Below are positions 40,711 through 49,682 of a stretch of 52,662 nucleotides of DNA, piece after piece. Origin of the DNA: Paracoccus limosus (GTDB taxonomy: Bacteria > Pseudomonadota > Alphaproteobacteria > Rhodobacterales > Rhodobacteraceae). The first letter of the stretch is position 1. Each line of letters begins with the position of its first letter. The DNA is taken from NCBI RefSeq assembly GCF_009711185.1, contig NZ_WMIF01000025.1, positions 1-52,662 on the forward strand. Direction: 5' to 3'. The notes below the pieces were generated by a model, which had not been told where the DNA came from, ran no database searches, and saw only the letters and a list, made by a program, of their open reading frames with translations. A program made the position numbers and the translations under genes.

Positions 40711-41700
40711 TCAGGCGGTTTCGCGGCGCAGATAGCGGCGCGACAGGGCATCGAACGAGATGGCAAGCACCACGATCAACCCCGAGACGACGCCCTGCCA
40801 ATAGGGCGAAACCCCGTAAAGGACGATGATGTTTTCGATGATGGCGATGATGCCGGCGCCAAAGATCGCCCCCAGCGGCGAGCCGACGCCGCCGGTGGTC
40901 GCAACCCCGCCGATGACCGCCGCCGCGATCGGCGCCAGCACCCAAGTCTGGCCGATCGAAGGTTGGGCCGTGCCCAGCCGCGCCACCATCAAAAGCCCGG
41001 CCAGCGCCGACAGGAACCCGGCCAGCGTGAACACCATCAGCCGGATGCGATCGACCCGGATGCCCAGCATCCGCGCCGCCGCCGCATTGTTGCCGATGGC
41101 ATAGATATAGCGGCCCATCGGCGTTTTCAGCGTGACGAACAGCGCCAGCGCCAGCACGGCCAGCATGATCAGGAAGGGCACGGGGATGCCAAGGAAATCG
41201 CCGCGGCCCAGAAACTGGATCGATTGCGGAATGCCGGTGATGGCGACGCCCTTGGTCAGAACAAGGATCGCCCCGCCATAGATCCCGGCCATGCCGATGG
41301 TCAGCACCAGTGAATGCAGCCCCAGCGCGGTCACCAGAAGTCCGTTCAGAAACCCCAGCGCCAGACCAAGGGCCAGCGCCAAAGCCAGCGCCGCCACCGG
41401 CGGCAGTCCGGCCTTGATCATCAGCATCCCCGAAACGACGCCGCACAGCCCGCCGATCACCCCCAGCGACAGGTCAAGTTCGCCCAGGATCATCAGCGAG
41501 GATTGCGCGACGGTGATCAGCCCGACAAAGGCCAGCCCGCGCGCGATCACCGACATATTGTAGCCAGTCAGGAAATAGGGCGAAACCAGCGCCGAGACGA
41601 CAAAGATCGCCACCAGCGCCACAAAGACGCCGGCCAGCGGGTTGCGCAGGAAAATCCCCAGGATCGAGCGCCGGGGCGCGGTGCCGGGAATGTCAGACAT
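40711..41700 (-). CDS. Rbs-type sugar ABC importer permease
   Basis: The 329-residue inner-membrane protein has about ten hydrophobic helices and RbsC-family features: ILGELDLSLGVIGGLCG near 85 and MGRYIYAIGNNAAAARMLGI near 205 (coupling region). The ATG at 41700 overlaps the ATPase stop. It homodimerises as the channel of a CUT2 importer. Confidence 0.9.
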   Translation of the reverse strand: MSDIPGTAPRRSILGIFLRNPLAGVFVALVAIFVVSALVSPYFLTGYNMSVIARGLAFVGLITVAQSSLMILGELDLSLGVIGGLCGVVSGMLMIKAGLPPVAALALALALGLALGFLNGLLVTALGLHSLVLTIGMAGIYGGAILVLTKGVAITGIPQSIQFLGRGDFLGIPVPFLIMLAVLALALFVTLKTPMGRYIYAIGNNAAAARMLGIRVDRIRLMVFTLAGFLSALAGLLMVARLGTAQPSIGQTWVLAPIAAAVIGGVATTGGVGSPLGAIFGAGIIAIIENIIVLYGVSPYWQGVVSGLIVVLAISFDALSRRYLRRETA

Positions 41701-43210
41701 GGGAAGCCTCCCCCTCGGGGCGGGAGCCGGGCGCCGAGGCAAAGATCGCTCCCACCAGTGTTTCCGTATCGGTCGTGGCGGCGTCGAAATCGCCGGTCAG
41801 GCGACCGCCATGCATGGTCAGGATCCGGCTGGCGCAGCGGCGCAGCTCGGTCATTTCGGACGAGATCAGGATGATGCCGACGCCGGCCTCGGCCAGCGAC
41901 TTCATGATGCGATAGATCTCGGCCTTGGTGCGGATGTCGATGCCCTTGGTCGGCTCGTCAAAGATCAGGATGCGCGGCGATGTCGCCATGGCGCGGCCGA
42001 TGATCGCCTTTTGCTGGTTGCCGCCCGACAGGGTCGAGATGCGCTGGCCCGGCCCCGAGGCCCGGATGCCGTAATCGGCGATCACCTGCCCGACGATGCC
42101 GCGCTCCTTGCCAAAGTCGATCCCGGCGGCGCCGGAGGTCAGCGACAGCACCGAAATGCCGATGTTCTCGCGCAGCGACAGCAGCGGAAAGATGCCATGG
42201 TGTTTGCGCTCTTCGGACAGATAGAGCATCCCGGCCTTGACCGAGGCTGCGGGATCGTTCAGCCGCCAGTCCTGCCCCATAACGCGGACCCGCCCGCCTG
42301 CGGCCTTGCGAAAACCGAAGATGGTCTGCATCAGTTCGGACCGGCCCGCGCCGACCAGCCCGGCAAAGCCCAGAATCTCGCCGCGTTTCAGTTTGAACGA
42401 GACATCGTGGAACATCGGGCCGGACAGGTTCTCGACCTGCATCAGCGTGTCGCCGGGCTCGGCATCGGGGCGGAAATGTTCGTCGATCTGCACGGCACGG
42501 CCAGACATGGCCCGGATCAGCCCCGGCTCGTCGATCCGGTCGATGCGGCCCGCTTCGACCAGCTCGCCATTGCGCAGCACGCTGTAGTCGTCGCCGATCT
42601 CGAACACTTCCTCCATCTTGTGCGAGATGAAGACGATGGCATGGTCGCGGTCCAGAAAGCTGCGGATCACCCGGAACACCCGCTCGACCTCGCGCGCGGT
42701 CAGGGCCGAGGTCGGCTCGTCAAGGATCAGAACCTTCATGTCCTTGTTGGTCGAGGCCCGCGCGATCTGCAAAAGCTGCTGGTCGGGCACCGAGATATGC
42801 CGCACCAGATCACCCGGCCGCGCTTCGATGCCAAAGCGATCCAGATAGTCCTGCGCCTCGGCCCGCAGGCGGCGGCCGTTCACCAGCCCGCCATGGCCGG
42901 TGCGGTCAAAGGGCATGAACAGGTTTTCGGCCACGCTGACATCAGGAAACAGCGACAGCTCCTGCGGCACATAGGCGATCTTGCGAAACAGATCGGGGTG
43001 TTCCAGCGGGTACTGCCCGTCGATCAGAATCGACCCGCGCGAGGCGCGGTCCGCGCCGGTCAGGATCTTGACCAGCGTCGATTTCCCGGCGCCGTTCTCG
43101 CCGGCAAGGATATGGGTGCGCCCCAGTTCCACCGACAGATCGACATTGTTGAGCGCGGTCACGCCGGGAAAATCCCGCCCGACGCCACGCACCTCCAGAT
43201 AGGCCATCAT
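41693..43210 (-). CDS. Rbs-type sugar ABC importer ATPase (two nucleotide-binding domains)
   Basis: The 505-residue protein has two ABC domains, as usual for CUT2 importers. The first has Walker A GENGAGKST near 38 and Walker B VLILDEPTSALTA; the second has the degenerate P-loop GLVGAGRSE near 280, a strong signature LSGGNQQKAIIGRAM and Walker B ILIFDEPTKGID. Two adjacent ATG codons (43210 and 43207) are possible starts behind GCGAGGCGA. It overlaps the permease gene by eight bases. Confidence 0.9.
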   Translation of the reverse strand: MMAYLEVRGVGRDFPGVTALNNVDLSVELGRTHILAGENGAGKSTLVKILTGADRASRGSILIDGQYPLEHPDLFRKIAYVPQELSLFPDVSVAENLFMPFDRTGHGGLVNGRRLRAEAQDYLDRFGIEARPGDLVRHISVPDQQLLQIARASTNKDMKVLILDEPTSALTAREVERVFRVIRSFLDRDHAIVFISHKMEEVFEIGDDYSVLRNGELVEAGRIDRIDEPGLIRAMSGRAVQIDEHFRPDAEPGDTLMQVENLSGPMFHDVSFKLKRGEILGFAGLVGAGRSELMQTIFGFRKAAGGRVRVMGQDWRLNDPAASVKAGMLYLSEERKHHGIFPLLSLRENIGISVLSLTSGAAGIDFGKERGIVGQVIADYGIRASGPGQRISTLSGGNQQKAIIGRAMATSPRILIFDEPTKGIDIRTKAEIYRIMKSLAEAGVGIILISSEMTELRRCASRILTMHGGRLTGDFDAATTDTETLVGAIFASAPGSRPEGEASHV

Positions 43211-43232
43211 TCGCCTCGCAGATCGGGGAAAG

Positions 43233-43264
43233 GCCGGCCCGGACGCAGGTTGCGCCGGGCCGGC
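43233..43264. repeat. Long hairpin between binding-protein and ATPase genes
   Basis: GCCGGCCCGG / CCGGGCCGGC form a perfect 10-bp stem, and the loop itself can pair (CGCA-GGT-TGCG). It lies in the 62-bp gap and probably protects the binding-protein message or attenuates downstream transcription. Confidence 0.65.
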
Positions 43265-43272
43265 AGAGGCAA

Positions 43273-44217
43273 TCAATTGCCCAGGGTTTCCTTGGTCAGG
43301 AAGGCATTGCCGGTGTCCAGATATTGCGGGACAGGGGCGCCGGTGGCCTGCGCCCAAAGCAGCATCACCGACCAGTAGCCCTGCAGTTCCGGCTGCGAGG
43401 CGGACGAGCTGTCGGCGACGCCGTTGCGGATCATGTCCAGCATCTCGGGCAGGTTATCAAGACCGACCAGCGTGACCTTGCCCTGTTTGCCGGCCTCGAC
43501 GATGGCCTGACCGATGCCGATGGGACCGGCGGCATCCGAGGCGACCCAGCCCTTGAGGTTCGGGTTGGCCTGCATGATCGCGGCAGCCTGCTGCTGCGCG
43601 GTTTCGATGCTGTCGTTGTCGATGCCCTCGGCCACGACCTTGATGCCGGGATGTTCGGCAAAGACCTGACGGTGGCAGTCGGCGCGGATGGCGTGGTTGG
43701 GCGCGGTGGGCACGCCCATCATGATCGCGACCTCGCCTTCACCGCCCAGAACCTCGACCAGCCGGCGCGAGGCGATCTTGGCCTGTTCGCAGAAATCCGA
43801 GCCGATATAGGGGATGGCCATGCCTTCGGGCGGGATCGAGTCAAAGATCGCCAGCGGAATGCCCTGCTGCTGCGCGGCCTCCAGCGAGGCGCGGTTGCCG
43901 GCGGGGTCCAGCAGGTCGATGGCAATGCCGTCGGGACGGGTCGAGATGGCGCTTTCGACGATCTGCACCTGCTGCACCACATCGGCGGTCTGCGGCGCGG
44001 AATAGACGATTTCGACATCGGCGCCGGTCTGTGCCTTCAGCGCAGCCGCCGCCATCTGGGCCCCGTCGTTCACCTTGTCGAACCAGGGATGCACCACCTT
44101 GGGCACGATCAGAAAGCGATAGGATTCCTTTTTGGCGGTGCCGGGCGCGTCCGCAGCCTGCACCGCCAACGGCAGCGCAAGCGCAATCCCCGCCAGAAGC
44201 GTGGTCAGTTTCTTCAT
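43273..44217 (-). CDS. Rbs-type sugar-binding protein
   Basis: The 314-residue periplasmic receptor has a Sec signal peptide (MKKLTTLLAGIALALPLAVQA) and a Peripla_BP_4 fold: YRFLIVPKVVHPWFDKVNDG at the start, ISTRPDGIAIDLLDPAG near 95 and GWVASDAAGPIGIGQAI near 215. GGAGGAG precedes the ATG at 44217. It is the first gene of the importer-kinase operon. The ligand is a sugar or sugar alcohol; the kinase suggests a short-chain one. Confidence 0.9.
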   Translation of the reverse strand: MKKLTTLLAGIALALPLAVQAADAPGTAKKESYRFLIVPKVVHPWFDKVNDGAQMAAAALKAQTGADVEIVYSAPQTADVVQQVQIVESAISTRPDGIAIDLLDPAGNRASLEAAQQQGIPLAIFDSIPPEGMAIPYIGSDFCEQAKIASRRLVEVLGGEGEVAIMMGVPTAPNHAIRADCHRQVFAEHPGIKVVAEGIDNDSIETAQQQAAAIMQANPNLKGWVASDAAGPIGIGQAIVEAGKQGKVTLVGLDNLPEMLDMIRNGVADSSSASQPELQGYWSVMLLWAQATGAPVPQYLDTGNAFLTKETLGN

Positions 44218-44301
44218 GAATACTCCTCCAAGCACATGAGCGGCCAGCAGGCCGTCCACCTCAGCGTCGGCACCCCTCCGGTATCGCGCTTGCCTGAAGC
44301 T

Positions 44302-44315
44302 AATACAGATGTATT
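44302..44315 (-). promoter_or_regulatory. Palindromic operator upstream of the sugar importer operon
   Basis: AATACA-GA-TGTATT is a perfect palindrome, and CTGAA (44294-44298) and TTCAG (44315-44319) extend it outward with a gap. It is in an AT-rich patch about 85 bp before the binding-protein start. The SorC-type regulator encoded at the other end of the locus is the likely ligand. Confidence 0.55.
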
Positions 44316-44385
44316 TCAGAATTTACAACTAGATTTGCGCAGGCCTGCTTCACGGCTGCGGACGCATGACGCTGGGCGTGCCTCC

Positions 44386-45498
44386 CTAGCGGAACCGCTG
44401 CGCAAGGCAGAGGTCGAGGAAATCGCCATAGGTCCGGACGCCCTGCCAAAGCGCGGCGGCTTCGGGGGCGGCGGCATAGACGTCGCGGGCAAGGTCGAAA
44501 TCCGGCGTGGGCGGTTGCGGGATATGCGCGATCACGGCGGCGCCCTGCTCGACCCCGATGATGGCATAGCCACCCGGCGCCGCCACCGGCGAGGGCAGGG
44601 TCACATTGCGCAGGCCCTGGCAGCGGCTTTCGGCGGGGGCATGCATATGGCCGTTCACATGCAGCGTGATCCCGGTCGCAGCCAGCCGCTGCGCGGTGGC
44701 GGCCAAGGGCATGCGCTGCGCCCAACGCAGCCGCTCGGCCGGTGGCAGGATCGCGGGCGGGGCGCTGGCGACCATCGGGTAATGCGACACGGCGACGATC
44801 GCCTTGCCCGCCTGACGGGCGCGTGCGACGCAATCGCCGGTCCAGCGTTCCAGATAGGGCCGCGCGGCAAGGGCGTGATCCCATGCGCCATCGGCCTGCA
44901 AGGACCAGCGCGCCCCGCGCCGCGCAAAGATATTGGCGTCCAGCATCAGCAACCACAGACCCGGACAGGGCTCGGTCAGGTATGAGGCGTCGATCAGGCC
45001 CATGGCATCGCGGCGACGGGCGGGATCGGGATCGCGGCCAAAGGGTGTTTCCCAAAGCGACGTCCCGGCGGGCGGCATCAGGCCATGATCGCCAAGCCGC
45101 ATCAAGGCCTCGGGCGTCGACAGGCCCACCTGCCGGCGCAGGCGGACGGGCTGACCCGCGCCTGCGGTCAGGCGCTTGCCAAGGCTGCGCCGCGTCGGGC
45201 CAAAGGCATCGTGATTGCCGAAGGTGGCATAGAACCGCATCCCGGCCGCCGCATGCGGCGCCACGATCCGCGCAAAGGCGTCATAGGCGCCGGGCTGGCC
45301 GTCATCGGTCAGATCGCCGGGCAGGACCACATCGCGGATGCCTCGGGCCGCGGATTGGGCGGGCGGGCGATCTTTGCCTGAAGATCTGGCTGGGCATGAC
45401 AGGTCCGAAAATGGCAATGGCCGCCCGCGCCAGCGCGCGGACAGCCTTGAGGAAAGAGGTTCAGTTCGTGGCGGTGTCGATGATCTCGACCTTGTCAC
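44386..45498 (-). CDS. Calcineurin-like metallophosphoesterase with doubtful N-terminus
   Basis: Metal-site motifs II to V are visible: LPGDLTDDG, FGNHDAFG, VSHYPMV and VNGHMHAP, so the core of a binuclear metallophosphoesterase is present. Motif I (D-x-H), normally within the first 15 residues, is missing; the equivalent place reads FSDLSC after about 28 residues of low-quality sequence that overlap the preceding gene's end by 38 bp. Either the 5' end was lost by deletion or a frameshift lies near 45350-45420. It stands behind a frameshifted solute-binding protein. Such pairs occur in glycerophosphodiester or sugar-phosphate loci; the substrate is unknown. The protein is probably inactive or impaired as it stands. 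Confidence 0.6.
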   Translation of the reverse strand: MTRSRSSTPPRTEPLSSRLSARWRGRPLPFSDLSCPARSSGKDRPPAQSAARGIRDVVLPGDLTDDGQPGAYDAFARIVAPHAAAGMRFYATFGNHDAFGPTRRSLGKRLTAGAGQPVRLRRQVGLSTPEALMRLGDHGLMPPAGTSLWETPFGRDPDPARRRDAMGLIDASYLTEPCPGLWLLMLDANIFARRGARWSLQADGAWDHALAARPYLERWTGDCVARARQAGKAIVAVSHYPMVASAPPAILPPAERLRWAQRMPLAATAQRLAATGITLHVNGHMHAPAESRCQGLRNVTLPSPVAAPGGYAIIGVEQGAAVIAHIPQPPTPDFDLARDVYAAAPEAAALWQGVRTYGDFLDLCLAQRFR

Positions 45499-46824
45499 CG
45501 AATTGCATGTCGAGTTCGTCGGCGATGAACTCCACCGCCTCGGCCGCCGTCATGCGCCCGGTTTCGACCGCTTGCAGCCCGTTGAACAGGATCTTGTTAT
45601 AGCTGCCGAATTCGGTGTGGTTGGGCACGAATTGCGCCCGGTCCATCATCTTCGAGGCCGTCGACAACACCCAATTGTCGGCATAGACCGGCATCGCCGT
45701 CTGCGCATGGCTGATCGCGGTATGATAGGAAGCGACCGCGTGCTGGTTGTTGAAATAGGGCAGCGTCGCCAGCGCGACCAGATCGGCCGCGATCTCGGGG
45801 TGCCCACCCTTGGGGTTCACCGTATACACGACAGGTTCACCGGCGCGCCGCCCTTTTCGGCAGCCGGGGCGGGGAGCCAGCCGATCTTGTCGAAATAGCC
45901 CTTGGCATCGGTCGGCCAGGTCGCGCCCTTGCCCTCGCCCAGCTGCCATGCGACCGCCCAGACGCCCTGATGAAAGACAAAGGCCTGTTCCTGCTTGAAC
46001 GCGCCCTGAATCGAATCCCAGCTCATGGCGGTATTGTCCGACGGGGTCACGCCCTGACGCGCATTGCGTTCATACCAGCCAAGCGCGGCCTTCATCTGAG
46101 CCTTGGGAAAGACCAGCTTGCCGGTCTGCGGGTCAAGAAAGCGCACGCCATAGGACTGGAACACCATCAGATAGTCGATGCCGACATTGGGGCGATGCAG
46201 CATGCCATAGCGCGCGGCCCCGGCGTCGACGACCTCCTTGGACAGCGCGGTCAGATCGTCCAGCGTAAAGCTGCCGGCCTCGACCGCGGCGGGCAGGCCG
46301 TCGACAAAGGCCTCGTCCTTGCCGATCTTGCGCAGCATGTCCTTGTTGTAAAAGAACATGCGGATCTCGGCGTCTTGCGGGATGCCATAGATCTTGCCAT
46401 CTGCCCCCTTGGCCGCGTCCCACAGGACCGGCAGAATGTCGTCGTAGACCCAGGGCTTGGCGGCGATCTGCGGGCCCATGTCCATGGCATAGCCGGCCTT
46501 GGCATATTGGCCGACCCATTCATGGGCAAGAACGCTGACATCCGGCCCCTGCCCTACGGCCAGCGCCTTGAGATTTTCCAGCGCCAGATCGTCCCAGCCC
46601 TTGGCGCCGCTGCTGGCCAGTTCGACCACCACGGTCTTGTCGATGCCGGCGGCGGCGAACTGAGCGTTCATCACATTGGCCGCCGCTTCAAGATTGGTCA
46701 GCCGCCCCATGCCCGAGGCCTCGGACAGGGTCGAGACGCGGATGCGGATGTCTTCGGCATGGGCAAGGCCGGTCGACAGGGCCAGGGCCGAGGTGGTGGC
46801 AAGTGCAGCAAGATAGGTCGTCAT
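45461..46824 (-). pseudogene. Family 1 solute-binding protein, frameshifted
   Basis: The gene begins with a signal peptide (MTTYLAALATTSALALSTGL, cleavage after AHA) and runs as a sugar-type family 1 binding protein (KIYGIPQDAEIRMFFYNKDM and FHQGVWAVAWQLGEGKGATW are typical) until GGAPVNLS near 45830. There the frame shifts as if one base, or 3n+1 bases, were missing; the remainder continues in the next frame with YTVNPKGGHPEIAADLVALA to the stop at 45461. Together they would make about 454 residues, a normal length. No permease or ATPase genes follow. The gene is divergent from a ROK regulator. A sequencing error is the alternative explanation for the shift. Confidence 0.8.
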
Positions 46825-46854
46825 GAGGATGTCCTGAACTCGGTGATTCCTTAT

Positions 46855-46876
46855 TTAGTTAACTTGATTAATTAAC
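46855..46876. promoter_or_regulatory. Likely ROK operator between divergent genes
   Basis: Two near-identical units, TTAGTTAAC (46855-46863) and TTAATTAAC (46868-46876), lie 13 bp apart in an AT-rich block. GTTAA (46858-46862) and TTAAC (46872-46876) also form an inverted repeat. AT-rich repeats of this kind are usual targets of ROK/NagC-type repressors. Confidence 0.55.
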
Positions 46877-46910
46877 AGACTTGTGACAGCCTCGCCGGAC
46901 AGGAGGACAG

Positions 46911-48035
46911 ATGCCACGTCTCATCGGATCTTTGGGCGGCACGCAGCAGGCCGTCCTGCGCGAATTGCGACGGCGCGGCGCGGCCTCGCGGGCCGAGCTG
47001 GCGGCCGCCTGCGGCGTCACCCCCGCCGCCATGAGCGTGATCACCCGCGATCTGGTGGCCGAAAAGCTGATCTGCGAGGGTGGTCGCCGCCATGGCGGGC
47101 GCGGGGCGCCGCAGATCGACCTGACGCTGTCGGGCGCGGTGGGCGTGGCGCTGGGGGTGCATGCCACGCGCCATGTCGTGGCGCTGAGCCTGCTGGATTT
47201 CCGCGGCGAGATTCTGGCCGAGGCCCGCATTCCCGGCGATTTCTCCAGCTTTTCGCAGGTTCTGGACACCATTCTGGCGGGCATCGCCGAATTGCGCCGC
47301 AGCGCCGGGGCAAGCGCGCCGCTGATCGGCGCGGGCGTCGCCCTGCCAACGCGGTTTCAGGGCGCGACCCGGGGCCTTGATCTGGCCGATGAGGTCACTT
47401 CATGGCGGGACGCGGCCATCGTCGATACGCTGGAAGCGGCGCTTGGCTGTCCGGTGCGGGTCGAAAACGATGCCAATGCCGCCGCCATCGGCGAGCTGTC
47501 GCTGGGCAATGCGGCGGGGCATCGGGACTTTGCCTATCTTTACCTCTCAGAGGGCATCGGCGGCGCGCTGGTACTGAACGGGGCGCTGTATCGTGGGATG
47601 CGGGGCAATGCCGGCGAATTCGGGGCGCTGGTCCCGCGCGGCCAGCCGCGCCCCTCGTTCGAGGATCTTGCCGATTTCTGCCGCGCCGGCGCCCGCACGC
47701 CACCGCCCGAGGGCCGTGATCCCGCTGCTTGGGCCAGCTATCTGGACACCGAGGCCGAGGTGGTCGGGCGATGGATCGACCGCGCGGTGCCGCAGGTGGC
47801 GCGGCTGGTCTTTGTCGTGACTGCCATGATCGCCCCGGCGGCGGTCTGCATCGGCGGCACGCTGCCGCAAGCCCTGCGCGCGGCGCTGCGGGCGCGGGTC
47901 GATCCGGGCGCGACCGAGGCCACCCAAGGCGGCAGGGTCGTGCGGCCAGAACTGGTGCTGCCCGATGTCGAGGCCGCCGATGCCGTGGCCTTTGGCGCCG
48001 CCGCGCTGATCCTGCTGGGCCCGGAGGCGGGCTAG
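46911..48035 (+). CDS. ROK-family transcriptional regulator
   Basis: The 374-residue protein has an N-terminal winged helix (about 5-65; GGTQQAVLRELRRRGAASRAEL) and a ROK sugar-kinase-like domain: GVALGVHATRHVVALSLLDF, VENDANAAAIGELSLG and LYLSEGIGGALVLNG. The usual zinc-binding CxCGxxGC is not seen; the corresponding region reads NAGEFGALVPRG followed by a divergent part, so the repressor may not bind zinc. CAGGAGGA precedes the ATG. It presumably controlled the now broken solute-binding protein gene across the divergent promoter. Confidence 0.88.
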   Translation: MPRLIGSLGGTQQAVLRELRRRGAASRAELAAACGVTPAAMSVITRDLVAEKLICEGGRRHGGRGAPQIDLTLSGAVGVALGVHATRHVVALSLLDFRGEILAEARIPGDFSSFSQVLDTILAGIAELRRSAGASAPLIGAGVALPTRFQGATRGLDLADEVTSWRDAAIVDTLEAALGCPVRVENDANAAAIGELSLGNAAGHRDFAYLYLSEGIGGALVLNGALYRGMRGNAGEFGALVPRGQPRPSFEDLADFCRAGARTPPPEGRDPAAWASYLDTEAEVVGRWIDRAVPQVARLVFVVTAMIAPAAVCIGGTLPQALRAALRARVDPGATEATQGGRVVRPELVLPDVEAADAVAFGAAALILLGPEAG

Positions 48036-48344
48036 GTCGGGGGTAAGGCTGCGCGTCCATATTTTGCACCGAAATCGCATTTCCTTCAATGCCTTGCCCG
48101 GCACGACGGCCCCGCCGGACCATGGCCGAACAGCAGACCGAATCAGCGCTATCCGCCGGCCCGGCAAAAAGATTTCCGTGCTTTCCCTATGGCTTGAGAG
48201 AACGCCGCCACCGCCGCCCGGCCCAGAAGAAAATCCGGTGCGGCTTGCCGCAGGACCGGCGCGCTGAAAGGCTTTGCCTATGCCCCGCACGGGGCTTGTC
48301 CCCCGAACCCCGCCCCAGACGGGCGCGTCAACAAAGGACCTGCC
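48036..48344. other. Gene-free region upstream of the SfnB-like gene
   Basis: No gene is supported in 309 bp. Small AT-rich patches occur (CAAAAAGATTTCC near 48165-48177). It probably holds the promoter of the SfnB-like gene, but I cannot point to a convincing -35/-10 pair or operator. Confidence 0.35.
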
Positions 48345-49613
48345 ATGGGCTCGCAAACCCCCAATCCGATCGATCATTCGGCGCATCCGCGCGTCAATTC
48401 CGCCGACCCGGTGCCGCCCCGGCCGCTGCCCGCGAAACCGGCGCATATCCTTGCCGATGATGACGAAGCCATCCGCATCGCACAGGAACTGGCCGCCGAT
48501 TTCGCCCAAGGTGCCGCGCTGCGCGACCGCGAGGGGCTGCTGCCGCTGCGCGAGCTGGACCTGTATTCGCAAAGCGGCATCTGGTCGATCAACGTGCCGC
48601 GCGCCTATGGCGGGCCGGGCCTGTCGCATGCCACGCTGGCGCGGGTGATCTCGATCGTGGCCTCGGGCGATCCGGCGGTGGCGCAGATCGCCCAGAACCA
48701 TATCGCCATCCTGAACGTGGTCGATCTGGACGGCACCGAAGAGCAAAAGCGCAGGGTCTTTGACTGGGCGCTGCAAGGGCTGCGCTTTGGTAATGCCTTT
48801 TCGGAGCTGGGCGGCAAGACCGTCACCGATTTCCAGACCCGCGTCACCTTTCAGGGCAATGACGCCATCGTCAGCGGCGAGAAATTCTACACCACCGGCG
48901 CGCTGCTGGCCCATATCGTGCCCATCGTCGCCATCGGCGAGGACGGCGCCTATCTGGTCTTTGCCGAACGCGAATTGCCCGGCCTGACCGTCACCAACAA
49001 CTGGTCCAGCTTTGGCCAGCGCACCACCGCCTCGGGCAGCGTCCGGCTGGAGAACCTGCGCGTGCCGCGCGAACGCGCCGTCAAGCTGCGCGACGAGGCG
49101 GCCGCGCCCTCGGTGCAGGGGCCGGTCTCGCAGATCATTCAGGCCGCCATCGACGCAGGCATCGCCCGCAATGCCATCGACGAAACCATCCGCTTCGTGC
49201 GCACGCACAGCCGGCCCTGGGTGGACAGCGGCCGCGAGCGCGCCAGCGACGACCCCTATACCATCGCCGCCATCGGCGACCTGAAGATCCGCCTGCATGC
49301 TGCCGAGGCGCTGCTGGAGATCGCCGGCCGCGCCATCGACCGTGGCTATGCCCAGCCGACGCTGGAGAACGTGTCCGAGGCGACGATCCGCACCGGCGAG
49401 GCCAAGGTGCTGACCACCCAGATCGCCATCGACGCCACCAACAAGCTGTTCGAGCTGGCGGGCACCCGCTCGACCTTGGCAAGCCACGGGCTGGACCGGC
49501 ATTGGCGCAATGCTCGCGTACATACGCTGCATGATCCGGTGCGTTGGAAGTTCTATCACGTCGGCAATTACTACCTGAACGACGCGCATCCGCCGCGCCA
49601 CCCCTGGAACTGA
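48345..49613 (+). CDS. sfnB: SfnB-family sulfur-acquisition monooxygenase (DszC-related)
   Basis: The 422-residue protein has the acyl-CoA dehydrogenase fold with the SfnB pattern: VPRAYGGPGLSHATLARVIS near 85, FGNAFSELGGKTVTDFQTRV near 148, and the C-terminal HTLHDPVRWKFYHVGNYYLN. The last motif is shared with DszC-type enzymes, in which the His residue is at the flavin site. SfnB proteins are induced by sulfur limitation and are needed to use dimethyl sulfone and related sulfones. It stands alone, with no SfnG or SsuD beside it. AAAGGACC precedes the ATG. The match in the C-terminus makes a true dehydrogenase unlikely. Confidence 0.87.
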   Translation: MGSQTPNPIDHSAHPRVNSADPVPPRPLPAKPAHILADDDEAIRIAQELAADFAQGAALRDREGLLPLRELDLYSQSGIWSINVPRAYGGPGLSHATLARVISIVASGDPAVAQIAQNHIAILNVVDLDGTEEQKRRVFDWALQGLRFGNAFSELGGKTVTDFQTRVTFQGNDAIVSGEKFYTTGALLAHIVPIVAIGEDGAYLVFAERELPGLTVTNNWSSFGQRTTASGSVRLENLRVPRERAVKLRDEAAAPSVQGPVSQIIQAAIDAGIARNAIDETIRFVRTHSRPWVDSGRERASDDPYTIAAIGDLKIRLHAAEALLEIAGRAIDRGYAQPTLENVSEATIRTGEAKVLTTQIAIDATNKLFELAGTRSTLASHGLDRHWRNARVHTLHDPVRWKFYHVGNYYLNDAHPPRHPWN

Positions 49614-49682
49614 CCGCCGCGCCGGACAGAATCGCCGCCAGTCCTTTGTCCCGCCCGCTTCGGGGCAAAGGCCGGCTTGGCG

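Noticed and set aside
39015..40829. Plus-strand frame of about 600 codons opposite the DhaK-DhaL gene
   Set aside because: Antisense to a confident enzyme; no recognisable domain.
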